Part shown: in pieces, positions 11,904 to 25,203 of the stretch
How the letters are laid out: each line of letters opens with the position of its first letter
How positions within the stretch are numbered: position 1 is the first letter of the stretch
From: Polychytrium aggregatum
Lineage: Eukaryota; Chytridiomycota; Chytridiomycetes; Polychytriales
Direction of reading: 5' to 3'
Assembly: GCF_025602895.1 (NCBI RefSeq)
Contig: NW_026516245.1
Location: 260,501-324,500, forward strand
DNA length: 64,000 bases
The notes under the pieces: model-generated
What the model saw: only the letters and a program-made list of their open reading frames with translations
What the model was told of the DNA's origin: nothing
The model's database searches: none
Program-made: the position numbers and the translations under genes

Positions 11904-13834
11904 CTAGTTGGCGTCAGTGTTGAGGATCTCTTGAATGATCTGGAACATCTCCGAGGGCTCTGTCCACCAACGCAGCTCGGCGCTGATCTGGGCCCTGTTT
12001 TGCTCGTTCTCGAGGCACTTTGCGAGAGTGCGGCCGGTTCGGGCCAGAGCAACATCGCGCCTGCGAGAAGCATGGGCTCAGCAATTCCAATTCGGCAATC
12101 GACCCTCTGGACGTTCAGGAATCATCCAGGAATCATCCAGGAATCATCCAGGTGTCGTCGTAGAAACCAACAGAGAAGCCATAGACACAACCGTTCCAGA
12201 AACAATCGCGCCATCACACTATATCACCGCAATCAGCATGGAAACCAGCGCTGCCAACGTCAAGAGATCCGACTTACGGTCCGAGCTTGGTCATTGGGCA
12301 AAAGTCGTTGCGGCCATCTCCGGTGAACACCAGGCGATCGTATTGAACCCCACAGCGCTGGATGAAGCCCAGGAACTCTTTGCCTGGCCGAACCAAGAGC
12401 GAGGACGAGGCGAGAGATGGTTGGAATTGTGCGGTCGGCGGTGGCAGGCAAGCATCAAGCGGAATCACCCCAGGCGCCTGGTGCCGACTCCTTCAGGGGG
12501 CCATCCTTACCTTTGCAGAGGTTGGGCGAGCATCGAGAGCAGCCGTGAGGCGGCTCGGTCGTATGCCGCTTGACAATGAGCTGCCCCTGCTCTCCCCAGC
12601 TGGCTGGATTGGTGATGATCTCCGAAACATAGTCCCGCAGACCCTTGGCCTGCCCACCACCGCAGAAAACTTTGTTACCATCGAGCTACCGCATGTGCAC
12701 AGGCTGGAGGCCAAGCCCCGTACCTTCAGCACTTCGTCGATGTAGAAGGTGTTGGCGTCCGAAAGGATGACAATGTCGGCGTTGTTGCTCTTGGCGAACT
12801 CAAACATCTGCCGAACGGCGTCGTCCTGGTGATGGGTGCATTCTGTGAGCCAATTCCGTCCCTCAAAGATCCAGGGCCGCACAAGGACATGAACAGTGAT
12901 GTCGCTCATAGTGGATCTGCTGACAGCAACGATCTCAAGCCAGCGGCGATTCTCGGTATCTGGCGAGCCAACAAAGCGCGATTCACCAAAGCAGCGGGAC
13001 ATACAAACGGAATTGTCTTCAAAGCCTCCAGGATCTGAGACGGACCAATGCCTCGCGCATGCAAGTCCAACAGCGAGGTTGCCTGTTATCCCGTCCCCGC
13101 GGAGAGCGCAAGCTGGTATTAGAGGACGGCGCTCTCAACGACGGGCATGCGACGGAGCACCGCCCAGACTCTCGCTGAAATCAAGCATTCGACACTGACC
13201 ACCGAATCGGTAAACTGCATCCCGGCATCGTACAGGCTCTGAAACTGATGATCCACGCGGTGCAATGGGTTAAAGCGAGGATTGGGAGGATTCGGATTAG
13301 ATGAAATCCCGTGCGGACCCAAACGATGCCGGTTGATTCCCAAGGCAGACAAGATTGGTTTGCGTCGACGGGCAAGCCGCACGGATGGCATCATCCAGAT
13401 CCTCTGTTTGATGAATCCGACACGGACAGCCAAATTCGATCAAGGTGTCTTCCCTCGCTCGTCGATCACAGGGCCCGAAACGGCAGAGGCAAAGCGACGC
13501 ATGCTGTCTGCTCAAGCGAGTCCATATCCGACGCAATCGGCGTGTATCGTGATCGAGGGTGCAGTCTGCTGCGGGGAGGAGAGTGGTTCAGGCGCAAACG
13601 AGGCAAAGGCATCTCGGCTCAGACGCTCACCTTCTGGTGTGTCTCTGGGACGAGGGCAAGGATGCGGTGGTCGCTATCCTGCTCGACCAGGGTGCTTTGG
13701 TGCAGCGAATGGGCAAGCGAGCGAGGGATGTGCGGCGGTAAGCTCGGGCGACACCGCCAACGCTGGTCGGCAGGGATCACCATCGGCACTCACAGGTCAA
13801 AGTCGAATCCCAGCAGGGTCTTTCCGCGAATCAT
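11904..13834 (-). CDS. HAD phosphatase of the PHOSPHO1/PHOSPHO2 family
   Basis: Small HAD-superfamily hydrolase of the family that dephosphorylates phosphoethanolamine/phosphocholine (PHOSPHO1) or pyridoxal phosphate (PHOSPHO2); the substrate here cannot be told from sequence. The start (13832-13834) gives MIRGKTLLGFDFD, and a splice to the exon at about 13625-13700 yields the nucleophile motif DFDLT followed by LVEQDSDHRILALVPETHQK. Motif II is in DIVILSDANTFYIDEVLK (about 12735-12815). The exon at about 12512-12650 has DYVSEIITNPASW, LIVKRHTTE and the paired CSRCSPNLCK cysteines typical of this family. Motif IV is FTGDGRNDFCP (about 12300-12340). The last exon ends with QIIQEILNTDAN and a TAG at 11904-11906. 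About seven exons; those near 13000-13260 are approximate. It is divergent from the TmcB-like gene. Confidence 0.9.
12116..12148. repeat. 11-bp tandem repeat, three copies, in PHOSPHO-type gene intron
   Basis: The unit CAGGAATCATC is repeated perfectly three times, starting at 12116, 12127 and 12138. It lies in the last intron of the phosphatase gene, upstream (in gene sense) of its final exon. Confidence 0.9.
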
Positions 13835-14300
13835 GGAGGTGACGTCGAGAAGAGGGGGGTCTTGGATACGTTGTCGAATGCAGTGTCGAGAGCTGCCTGG
13901 CCCGGGAGCCGCCTTCTTTATATCGGGGGGCTTGGCCACACAGCCTTCGAGCGACCCTCTCGACTCTCAACACCTCTCATTCCGATCGGCCAACCGAGAC
14001 ACCCTCCTGCCTCGCCGATTCCCACGACGCTTCTGCATAGGCAGCCACTCGCCGGAAACACTCTGCTGCTTCGTGTTTGTCGGACAGAACTCCTTTGGCA
14101 GGCCAGCCAGCACGCCGAGGCTGAAGTCATCCGCCCTGCCGCCTTCTGCCTTCTGCCTTCTGCCTTCTGCACGAGACAACAATCTCGTTCCCACGCGCCG
14201 GCTTTGCAGCAAGCACCATCCGCTGCTGTCCTCGACGGTCACTCCGGCAGCCCTCCCCGGCAGACAGCAGACGGCAGACAGCACGCCATAGCTGAAATCG
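13835..14300. promoter_or_regulatory. Divergent promoter region, PHOSPHO-type gene and TmcB-like gene
   Basis: The 466 bp between two divergent start codons must contain both promoters. It includes a perfect four-copy 7-bp repeat (GCCTTCT, 14141-14168), a pyrimidine tract on the + strand. I see no clear TATA element. Confidence 0.5.
14141..14168. repeat. 7-bp tandem repeat (GCCTTCT)x4
   Basis: Four perfect copies in the divergent promoter region, about 130 bp upstream of the TmcB-like start codon. It forms a pyrimidine-rich strand. Confidence 0.9.
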
Positions 14301-17300
14301 ATGAGCTCTTCCGCAAACATTGCCGATGTCGAGGCTGCTCCTGGCGAGGTGCCCCAGTTCGGGAGCACCACGGGGCTCGATAGGCTGGGTTCGTTGCCGC
14401 GCTCCGCTCGGTCGGGCTATATCGCCGACCTTGGCGAGGACGACAACCCGAGCAGCTCTGGAAACGAGAGCGACGAAGACCAAGAAAACAGCGAGGAGAT
14501 CATCGAAGGGAGCTCTCTCGAGGTCATGGTGTTTGAGACGCTCTTTGCCATGGTCCACAAGAACGACACCATCTGGCCAACGATCGAAATCGTGTTCCTG
14601 GTCTTCGAGGACATGCAGTTTCTGTCCTACGTACTGCAGGACAACTTTGGCATCAACTACACGTCCACCTTTGTGCTCAAGCTTGTCAAGACGATCCGCA
14701 TCACTCCCGACACCTGGTTCCTCTACATCGTATATCTTTCCGTGGCGTTGCTGCTGGTCTGGGGCATGTTGGCCAATCTGCTCTACACGGGCCGAAGCCT
14801 GCGCGACTCGACAGGCGCCGTTTGGCCATTGCGAACGCTCCGACTGTTTGCTGGCACAATGACTACCATCCTCTACATCCCGATCGTCGAGATTCTGACC
14901 TTTGGCCTAGCTTGTGACTCGACCACGGCCGGCACTCCCCTGGCTCTGCTGCCGTCGTCATCCAATCCGCCCTCGTGTCTCTCAGGCGGCCAGGCAACGA
15001 TCGCAGCCTTCTCTGTCTTGAGCTTGATCATGTTTGTTCCGCTCACGCATCTGTTCAGTCTGGTGTATCTGGATGCGGACCCGTCAAGCCACCATCCGAC
15101 TGCTCGGGCACACGGACGGGTCGAGTGTTTCTACCTCGCCGTGCGGACTTTTGTGGTCGTTACCGGCTCTATACTCTATGTTTATGTCGGCTTCCGGATC
15201 TACAGTGTCTTCATTGCCTTCCTTTTAGCCTGGATATCGTTCTTGCGGATTCAGGTAGGGCAGGGGGGTACTCAGCTTGCCGGACACGCATCCAACGGCT
15301 TTGACACTCACCATCCGTATCTCCACCTGCTGGATCCAGCCCTTCTACAACAGCATCTTCACAGACATTCGCTGCGGTGCCCTCTTTGCCGGTGTGCTCA
15401 CATCCTTGCTGGAGTTGCTGGTCTACCAAAGCGCCATTCCAGCATTCGGCTTCGACAGTCCGTACTTTTTGACCGCACTGGTAAGCAGCTCAATCGCGAT
15501 ATCTATTGGCAAACAAATCATTCATTGTATTGCTTGGGTGATGGCGGCAGCAATGGAGCGATAGCTGGCTCTGCAACATGAGCTTGATGGGTGGCTCCGT
15601 GGTGCTTTCTTTGGGCGTACCGCGCTCTAAACCTCCGCGCTAACCTGTCTATTGTTCTCGACAAGCTCGTCCTGATACCGATTGGCTATGTCGTCGGCGC
15701 AGCTACCTCGTTTTTCTATCGCCGGTATCTGGTTCATTACTACGCTGTCCGCGAACAGCGGAGCTACGAACAGGAGGAAGAGGCATATGCCAACATGAGT
15801 AGTTCGGACAAGCAAGTGTCATATCAAGGCTCGCAGGATGTTTTTGGCTTGCCAAGCTTACACGGCCTTTTTGAGCGATCCGAGTCCGTGTACTGGCGCT
15901 GGACCGATGTAGAGCTCGTTGCACGAGAGTCAATCGCCGACATTCGCGACCAGAAAAGCATAATGTCGCCAGACGACTTTCTCAAGCTCTACCGGTCGTT
16001 TAGCTGCGAATTCCGTGACCGCCCCAATCGCGCAGAGCCGCACTACCATTTTGCCCTGTACGCACAGACCTTCTATGGGGACACGCCACTGGTGGCCAAG
16101 CACATCTCCAAAGCCTGGCACGTGAAGCCGGCGTCAGACATCCGCTTCTTTATTTTTTATCTCAAGAGAATTATCCAGCAGAAGCGTCAGAGTGCCGACC
16201 AAACGGGCAACTCGAGCATGCAGGTGGTAAACATGTTCGAATTCAACAAGTACACACGCACGGCCACGCACCACCACCAGTCAGCAGCAGCCAATATCCT
16301 GGCAACGTGGAGATATGTCCTCGAGAACGAAACAGATCTACGACTCCTGCCAAACTATGCACAGAAGATCTCGCTCGATATCGAATATGCTTCCGAAGCC
16401 TATGAGATTCTGCTGGCAAAGTTCCCGCAGAACCAGAGTGCACTCATGTCGTATTCCAACTTTATCCGGGACATTGTCGGTGACAAGAAACGGGCAAAGA
16501 TAATGCTGGAGCGAAAATCGAGCTCGATGCTCAGCATCGGGGGCGGGCGAGATATGGACGAGGGCTCCGTGTCAGGATCCAGCTCCACTCGTGAAGGGAG
16601 CGTCGCTTATTCCATGAGCTACCGTGGCTCAATAAGCTCTTCGGGGAAATCCTCGACACTGACACGCATCAATAACACTGCTCGACGGATGAAGCGACGA
16701 CCAGCCGGCACCAAGGCGAGCGCAAAGGAGGTGCAAGAGGAGCTCATCAGCTCGTTCAATGATCGGCAACACATGGAGCTGACGCTGATGAAAAGGGGAC
16801 TTTGGGTCATGAGCATTGGCTTGGTGCTCTTGATCGCTATCAACATCGGTCTCATCATGAGAACAGTGGGTATATACCAGACGTATATGCAGTGGGAAAC
16901 CACCACCGCCATTGCGCAATACTTTATCAACCGAGTTTACCGGAACACTCTGCGTCTGTCAGTCTCGCTATCGCTCCAACCGCCCAACATGATGGAGGCT
17001 TCCGAATGGGCCGACTCGCTTGCCTATGACAGTGCCCAAGCCATCACAAATGTTCAAGAGCTCTACATGAGCTCCATAAGCTTCTACTCATCCGGCAACC
17101 CGTGGCTTGCAAACACCCTCGTCAATGGAGTTCAGACGCCAATATACGCCGCATTAATGAACCTCGCTTACGAAGGATCGCTGCTGGCTTACAGCATCAA
17201 GTCCAAAGGCGTTGGCCAGAATGTGTCCGCGCTGATCAACACCGACTTTTTGATGGTGCTCTCGACCGGGTCCTCGTTAGGGACTCTGTGCGATAATGTC

Positions 17301-19945
17301 ATCAGCCAAGAGCGCGCCAACCGCCTGGCTGGGCTGCAGCTTCCAAGATTGTCGACAACCGTGGTGCTGGCTGTATCGATCGTTCTGGAGTATATACTGA
17401 TCACGCAGACCATCATACCTGCACTGAGGCGTTTTCATGATCAGCAAGAGAGCATCACCAAGCTGTTTTCCAAAATACCCAAGGCCACTGTCAAGTACCT
17501 CGTCACCAAAATGCAGACAATCAACAATGATATTTTCATGGCCAATGGGGTCGACAAGCTCGAGATTCCGATGACCGAAACCCAAGGAGCGGAGCAAGCT
17601 GGTAGCTCGAATCCAAGAGAGCCAGAAGTCGAGGGGGAGAGGTCGCTGGCCGAAGCAAGGGTGCCGCCGCCTCGGCCGGAGACTGGGGAATCCAAGTACA
17701 TTCGGAAGTCCTTCGGGTCAACGCGGTTCAGCAATCTCAAGGCCAATGAAAGTGACATGATTGAGGAGGACTCTGAAAGCGAGGATGTCCAGAGCAATGA
17801 TCGATCCTTGCGCTCTCCACAAGGCACCGACATGAGAGCTCCGCTTTCCATCCCCCGAACAAGAAGGCCATCATGCAACATTGAAATATCGGTCCAGCCT
17901 TCCAAATCTGCGACCGATATCTCGGAGCCCAAAAGCCCGGATAAACCCATTCGGTCCGCCCTTCGCCGTGCCAATTCCGTGAGCCGGCCAGGGAATAGTT
18001 TGGGTGAAGCCAATCAAGGGAGGCTGACTGTAGGCTCGGCAGCCATCCATTCCTACTCGGCAACATCACTTCGGATCAGCGCGGAGCCCGTTGACCTTGA
18101 GGAGACGACTGAATCCGACCACGCACTGGCCCACGACGACAAGAACGCCAGTACTAATCAGCTTTCAAAAGTTGATTTGTCCTCAAAAGGGTCGAACAAG
18201 ACGATCGGGTTTGCTATCACCGAACCAGCTCCGCAAACCTTGAAGCCCGAAAAGAGCCCGCTCTCGAACCTCGTAGCACAGGGCGCAACAACATTGGCCA
18301 CGATGCCCTTGACGACTCCCCAGGGCGCTCTGCCAGGCCAAGGTGTATCAGGCGACAATGAAAACAGCGATGCAGGAACGAGTGCTACCGTCGAATCAAC
18401 GGTCTCAAGCACGATGATCAATCATATGTTGCTCTTGATGCTATTTTTCGTTGTCAAGGAGCTCTTGCTGCTGAGCATCATGAACGGCGCCTTTGACCCG
18501 ATGATCTTGAGCAAGTAAGGAGGGAATATGGATATGGCAAGCTCTTGCTGCTGGCTGTCCGAAAAATATGCACACCGGAGATTTCCCTCGCACTGGTGCG
18601 CTGTAGGCATGGTATCAGAGTGGCAAGGATAAGCTGTGCGATGTTTGTCAGCCGTACTGAACGCCCTCCTTGATGTCATCATAGCGTCGCCAAGATCTGG
18701 GGAATATGCGACCTCAACGGCGATCTGATTCGCCATCAGAGCATCATCGTCGAGTTCATGATTGCATCCATCCCGTGGATGGCTTCGATCGTCAGCGACC
18801 AAGAATCAGCTATCTCGGACATGTACTCGTTTGAGATGCTTGACACAACCCTCCCCGACCTCATGAGCTACTCCACAGACCTGTCCGACTTTCTATGGAC
18901 CGACCAGACACCGTCTTCGTCCAGTGTGCCACTGATCTGGTACGCTGGATCGTGGGCCGATAGCGGCGTCACATGTGCATACCAAAACCCGGTCATATCG
19001 ACAGGCACCGACCCATACTACTTCAACACAACTGCGCGTCCGATGCCGAACTCCACGGCCCTGATCTACGCCTTCGAAAACATCTATTTCGAGTCCGAGA
19101 CGTTGCTCCATTCGGCTTGCAAGAGCATCTCGATTATTCTGCGGAATATCACGAACATCTGCAGCTTGTCGCTGAATCCGCTCGGCACCATTCCGCCAAT
19201 CACATACAACCGCACGCTCCATGCCGGCTCAGGAATCACAGCCTCCGTCGTCACGAGTCTGGATCGGATGCTTCTGTCGCTGCTTCTTGCCCACGAAAGC
19301 TTTACCATGGCCAACTCCACCCTCGGTAGCTGGATGGGCCCGCAGTGGTCGCTCATTGATGTGCTCACGGAGCCGACGTCGCTCGTGGGACTGATCGCCT
19401 GGAAGGAATTCAACATCCAGACCTTCAACAGCATCATCACCGCCTTCACTATCGTGTTTTCCGTCATCTCGGCCTTGGGTGTCATCTGTATCGCTTCCGC
19501 ATTGGTTGCTGGCACCCGAGCCTTCCACAGTCTACAGCGGCAGACCCTCCAAATCAGCGCCATGTTCATGATGATCCCGCCACATGCTCTCGATCACATT
19601 TCCGATCTCGAGCAGTCGGTCGACACTCGCATCAGTGGCCCAGTGAGTATCATTCTCTATTGGACCTGGTTCTTGAGTTGGCTGAAAGAGGCTCTGCTCG
19701 TCACAGCGCTGAGCCCACGCGAGCTCCGAGACCACGACCTGGAACAAGGCCAGACCTTTGAGCAGGTTTCGACCACGATCCAGCCAAAGACTGCCGCAAA
19801 GATCAACTCGGTGTCCAGGCAAGAGAAATCCAAGCGCGGGTTGTCGCATTTCGGACAATCTGCAAGCATTCAGGAAAAGAGCGAATCGCCCGAGACCGAT
19901 CGGCCCCAAAAGAGCTGGCTCTCGAGATTCAAGGGCTGGCGTTAA
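14301..19945 (+). CDS. TmcB/TmcC-like multi-pass membrane protein with TPR-like region and two extracellular modules
   Basis: A very large membrane protein resembling the tiny-macrocysts (TmcB) proteins of amoebae, ciliates and zoosporic fungi, a family with poorly known sensory or signalling roles. The start is ATG 14301. Exon 1 has an acidic N-terminus and four hydrophobic segments (about residues 140-165, 185-208, 233-258 and 278-314). Exons 2-3 add two more before FFYRRYLVHYYAVREQRSYE. The helical TPR-like region of the family follows, for example YASEAYEILLAKFPQNQSAL (about 16385-16450). Next come a membrane segment (16797-16880), an exposed module with possible N-glycosylation sites (16880-17355), another membrane segment (17359-17430), a long Ser-rich cytosolic stretch, a membrane segment (18417-18490), a second exposed module, and a last membrane segment (about 19423-19515). 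The intron at about 18514-18685 is clear. The border between exons near 15490-15660 is uncertain, and a further optional intron may start at 19641 (GTGAGT). I see no PAS, kinase or cyclase domain. Confidence 0.78.
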
Positions 19946-20894
19946 CTTGGTACTCAGTGTTTGTATTCATCGCAATGTCTGGCCCGATGGATAGTCGGTT
20001 GGCTTCCCCAATGGGCGAGCCTCCATTTACAGCGCTTGAAACGGGACACCCTGTCTTTCGACCGTCGCTGCTGTTTGTGAACTGGAATACATGCATCTGC
20101 CATTCACAATGACAATCCACCCCATGGAGGCAAGGCGAGACGGTTTTTGCACCCAAGGGACTCGTTCGCCCCGACTATCTTGATACTGTTCCAAAGGGTC
20201 GATGATCGCTGATAGGGATGAGCTGGATGTATTCAAGAGCGTGCTCCCAAACCCACTTCGACACCTCGACTGCCAATCAAAACTGGGAACAGGAAATGGC
20301 TTGGGCTTTCAAGTCAATCGTATTTCTGGGGAGGACCGATGGCCTGCGGCAAAACCAACCTGGAGCCAGAAGACAGCCAAGTAGATGCATGTGGTCCTGG
20401 CGAGTCACAAAGCTAAAATACAATGAGGCATGGGCCTGGGAGCCAGGTGCACTGACAGAGCCGAGTCATGGCCCGTGTCGGATCGGCAAGGGCAAGCATA
20501 TGAGATAAAAGTATTGGAAAGCAAAGAAAGGAACAGGGCCGGCGGGGCGGATGAAAACAAAAGGGAAGGCGGTGCAGAAGTTGAAGAGAAGTCAATCAAA
20601 GCAAAAGCACAATCAGGCGGCGCCAACTGGACGCAGACGAGGGAGGTGCATGGTCAAAGCAAGGCGATGGGTGGGCAGCGTTCGTGTTTGCCACGATGAG
20701 GACAGGGACAGCAGTGAGTCTTCTGAGGCTGTAGGTCTAGCTGTGGCAGAGACGAGCAAAGTTTGGTGGGATCTCTAGGCGACCCAGAGACAGGAATATC
20801 AGCTTGCCCTGGTGATGGAGGAGCGCTTGGGCGATCGACCGTCAGTGATCGACATGGTCGGCATAACTGGTAATGCATGGGGACAGGATGTGAT
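19946..20894. other. Convergent 3' spacer, no gene seen
   Basis: About 950 bp between the stop codons of the TmcB-like and muniscin genes. Open frames on both strands are short and low in complexity. The region at 20500-20650 is purine-rich on the + strand. I see no RNA gene or tandem repeat. It probably holds the 3' UTRs. Confidence 0.5.
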
Positions 20895-23800
20895 TTACAT
20901 CACAACGTATTTCCCGGTCGCAACGGTCTTTTCGACGCCAGTGAGCAGCACAATGGGCTTCTTGCTGGATTCCGGGTCCACCAATTCGATGCCAATGCCT
21001 GACAGCAGAGCACCTTGGCTCTGGAACTTGATTGCCGTGGAGCCGGGCACACAGGCGCCCTCAGTCTCAAACCGGGCAAGAAGCTTGATGGGCTCGACAG
21101 CGCCGGCAGCAGCATCGGTTGGTGGATGCAGACTCTCTGCCTTCCACAAGATCAGTCGGCGTTCGGGACTCCAAGCTCCAGTTGGCTTCATTTGGACGGA
21201 GTGAATCGGATTGTGACACGTGGCCAGGCTGGTCATGAACATGAGCTCGTTGACCTCGACCTTGCTTGAAACGGTGGGGTTGTACTGATAAGCCATCAAA
21301 TAGCTCGTCACGCCCTCTTCGCACTTCCAAAGCGGGTTGGCAAGGATGGGGATGTATCGATGCGCCGCGTCGGGGTCGATCTTCACTTGATACTTGAGGA
21401 TCGGGACATGTGTGCCGACTTCGGCCGAGTCCACGAGGGCTTCGAGGTCAATCGAGTACTGGCTTGTATTGAAGGGCGAGGAGAGCCGAGCGTAGGTTTG
21501 GTTGGGGACGACTTGATCGAGGCGGTCGCGGCCATTTAGATTTATAAAGAACATGCCCATCGGGTCCTGGTCATCCGGCACCTCCTTGGTGATCGAAATC
21601 GCAACGTCGCCGGTGAGCAGGATTTTTTCGATCGTGCCTCGTCGGATGAGCACATTCACAACTTCGCTGATTGTGAACTGGATCGAGACGGGGTCGGCGC
21701 TGAGGACATCGGGCTCCTCACGAACGGAGTTGGAGTTCAAAATGGCGCCAAAACGATCGAGTGGGCCACCTTGAGCCGCCGAGCGGCCGGTTGTGCCAAA
21801 ACCGTCTGTAAACGTGCTGTCGAACGACCTGCTGTCTGCCATTTCGGATGCCTTTCGGGTCCTGTCCGATTGGAATTCGGAATCCGGTGGTGATGCCATA
21901 ATGAGTCAGTCCATCACACCAGCACGCAGTGATATCACACACAGTCGGCACACAGCGTCGCCTCCAAACCCAGACTGTGCAGGTGGAATCGGTGCCAAGG
22001 CAGGAACCTACCCCCGCTTTCGCGAACTTGCGATGCTGGGCGTTTGGCTAAGGGTGGCTTGGACGTGTTTCAGGGCTTGAATCGCTGTCTCGCGACTCTC
22101 AGCCATGGGTTCTTTTTTGATGGCAATGTTGAATCGAGTCGAGGCTGCCATACTGCAGGCATTGTGTTCAGAAGCGCATGATCAGGATCGCAAGTGGTGC
22201 AGTGTCATCACGCGCGTGGTTGTGGTGGATCTGCACAGGCCGCCACGCATGGATCTACTGGTGCTCTCGATGCCGAAGCGCACGGCGAGGGGAAAGTGCA
22301 GGCCATGGGTTTCGAGGGCACAGGACTCTCCCTTGCAGCAGGACGGACCAGTCGCAGCGCCAACTGCAACAACCGGGACATACATACCTTTCGCCATCAC
22401 CGTCTTCATCGTCGCTAAAGTTGTGCGAGGAGTTGCCGACGTTGTCCCAAGGCGACGGTCCTGTGGTAACGGGGCGAATGGTATATCCTTCTTCGTCCAC
22501 CTTCGGAACCTGGTAGATGGCGCAGGTGTTGGAAGTCAGTTCGGCGCAGGTCAGCAGTGCGCCGTTTGTAGAGGAGGACGGGGGAGGGTACGATGAATGG
22601 GAAATCCACAAGCCGTCTATTGGCAGTCTGTTGACAAATACACATGCAGTTCATTGACAGCCCATCGGTGGCTCACTACCTCGTCGACCGATGGCTGCTC
22701 GACCATTACAGCGGGACCCGGACCAGGGCCAGGACTAGCATCATGTTCGGGAGGACGCGAGCTGTGTTATTGCAAAGGACGAGTGCAGGGTTAGGGGAGT
22801 CAAACAGCGCAAGACGATCAAGCCCAGTAAAGTGATTCTGGAAAGCCAGCAAAGCCAAGTTGAAGATGCTTACGCTTCAGTCTCTTCTGGAAGTTCGCTC
22901 ACGCTCCCGGTCAGCTCTGTATCGGGCAAAGGTCATCAGCCAGTATCGCCACCAGTCGCCGTTGAGCGCAATCATCAATCCAGCCACAGTTGCATCGGGT
23001 GCTCAGATTCTATACACCATATATACGGCCAGATGTCTCACCTTTTCCTCCGCCGCTGGCGATCATGAAAGCATGGGTGTTATCCAATCCATCGAAGGTA
23101 AGGACTGACGCCAGCACCTCGTCCGGAACCTGCGGTGGACACTGGGTCAGCGCAAGGAGTCAACCGAGAACAGCGATGGGCAAGCACCCGACACAACCAT
23201 TCCACCCCGCCGAGGCCAACTCAAGAGAAACAAAGCCAAGGCGCTTGTATGGCTCCTCATAACAATCCAGCGGCTGTTGCAACACTTGCGCGTCCTACAG
23301 GCCGCTGAATCAAGACTTACACCCTGGAGACCCTGGATCGCCATCGCCTCAAACGAAACATAGTTCTGCAACACATCCTTGACGACGCCCCACCGCTGGT
23401 GGTCCATGCCGACGAATTTCTGCAAAACAGAGGTGGGACGACTCATCAACACAGCGCAGTGACATCTTCAGAACAGGGCCCAGCGATGCCGTTTCGGCTA
23501 CTCGAGCTATTTGGCTCCTCGCCGACAGCCGGCCGTGTCCGCTCTACCTTATTGAAGCTTGCGACATATTGCTGCCACTGCCCCTTGGAGTTTTCGTAGG
23601 CACTCTGGGCCTCTTCAAGCTTTCGTTCTGCAGAGAGAGGGCGATTGGTATCATGCTGTCTGACGATCTGAAAGCATGTTGGTTCAGATGCATTGGTTCA
23701 TTGAGCCCCGGCTCATCCTTACGCTGGCGCGAGTCACCCGCTTTCCTCTTAACTTTGCCTTCAGCCTGCAAGTGCGAACAGCGATCCAGTTAGCATACCG

Positions 23801-24791
23801 AGTGTGGGACGGGGTCGATAGCTCGACCGGAATGTGGCAGATGCCAGTCAAGTCTCTGTCTCTTGTCTGGCTGACACAGCTCAGGGGCGGCTTCTGCGCT
23901 TCCAGCACGGCGCTGCAGCGAGAGAGCGTTCGCCTCAAGCGCGGCCATACATACCTTGTGACATTTGACGACCTTGTCGTCAAAATCCTTGGCCACTCGC
24001 TGGGCATCGATCTCGAGCGTCTTGAGCTTGCTCCACTCAGCGTCGACGTCGGCTCGATGTCGCAGCTTCTGTTCGATCTCGTCCTGAAGTTTGGTTGACA
24101 GCTTTCCGTGGGTCTCGGACAGCTTGATGGTGCTGCTGATCAAGCTGCCCCAGACCGACGCAAACGTTCTGGTTGTCCGAGACATAGAGTGCTACGTTAG
24201 CGTGGCGACAGAAGGTCGAGTGCATCCAGTATCCCCCGGCAGCACGCAACGGCGAGACTTTGGTGGCTCGGCTGTACACCGACGAGCGGACTGACGACCG
24301 TTCCTTCTGGCAGGGTATCGGCAAACTCACCCAAACTGCGACTCGTCGACCGTGCCTTGCCGGGTATTGGCGAGGCGAAGGAGATCTTTGGCATAGCGAT
24401 CTTCAATAGCAGCTCTGGATAGCGCGGGATGCATTAATTGCTTGCTCCAGCGAAGCGAGAAAGAGAGGTGGGGGGGGGGCTCCATGCTGGGCTGCTGTTG
24501 GTGAGATGCGGCCAACCCTTGCACCAAGAAACAACCTGGTTGCTGACTCAGGTGCATCTTTGGCGAGCATCCGCAGCAGCCCACGCTCATTTTTGTGTGT
24601 GGTGGCATGGACACGGCGTCCAGACGGCGGGAATACCTTTCTTTGAAATAATCTGCGAGCTCGTCATCGAGGGCCTTGCCTCGCTTGAGCCGCCGCAGGA
24701 GAGACTCCACATAGCCCCTTGGACTCGAGGTGTCGATGCTACCGCTGCTCTCGGTTCGAGAGCTTCGGACATTGAAATTTCCAAAGTTCAT
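20895..24791 (-). CDS. Muniscin (FCHo/Syp1-type): F-BAR domain plus mu-homology domain
   Basis: Endocytic adaptor of the FCHo1/2-Syp1 family, which bends membrane and nucleates clathrin-coated pits. The chosen start, MNFGNFNVRSSR (24789-24791), precedes GYVESLLRRLKRGKALDDEL and then RAAIEDRYAKDLLRLA, the classic F-BAR beginning. A longer in-frame start exists at 24914. The coiled-coil F-BAR continues in exons at about 23960-24185 (KLSETHGKLSTKLQDEIEQK) and 23325-23430 (DHQRWGVVKDVLQNYVSFE). The linker exon has VDEEGYTIRP (about 22470-22500), a hallmark motif of muniscins. A following exon begins RFNIAIKKEPMAESRETAIQ (about 22010-22135). The mu-homology domain fills about 20895-21780 and ends in GVEKTVATGKYVVM. 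Numerous introns; small exons between 22800 and 23330 are approximate. It lies head-to-tail with Churchill on the same strand. Confidence 0.88.
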
Positions 24792-25203
24792 CGTGAGAGC
24801 TCCTCCGGGATCGGTGTTGCTGTGGGTGCGTGCCAGCGACGGTGCTCGACGATGCCTGGCGGTGCTGGGCCGAGCAGGGGGGAGTTCTTCAAACGCAGAG
24901 ACGGACGAGGGCATGTGGCGGCCACCTGGCTCGAACCACGTGTGTGTATGTGTGTGCTCTCGCCGGTTCTCTCCTCGGCGAGAAGGAGCCGACCGAGCAC
25001 CTTTGGGATATCGCGGGTGGCATGGACGACGACATGGACGACAACATGGGTTGCAACATGGACGACAACATGGCCAGCAGCATAGACAGCGTCATGGACA
25101 TCGTGTTTTGGGACCGACACGAGCAGTCTGGATTCAAACGGACCCACAGATCCGATTACAGCGTGTTTCTGGCAGCAGAATAACTGTGTGCTCGTCGCCA
25201 TCG
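24792..25203. other. Spacer upstream of muniscin gene with 12-bp repeat
   Basis: The 412-bp gap between the Churchill stop and the muniscin start should contain the muniscin promoter. It carries a seven-copy degenerate 12-bp array. Both strands are open through the array, which inflates ORF lengths, but nothing in them looks like a protein family. Confidence 0.5.
25019..25102. repeat. 12-bp degenerate tandem repeat, seven copies
   Basis: Units follow the pattern NNCATGGACGAC, beginning at 25019 and every 12 bp after that. Drift increases toward the right end. The array lies about 230 bp upstream of the muniscin start codon. Confidence 0.85.
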
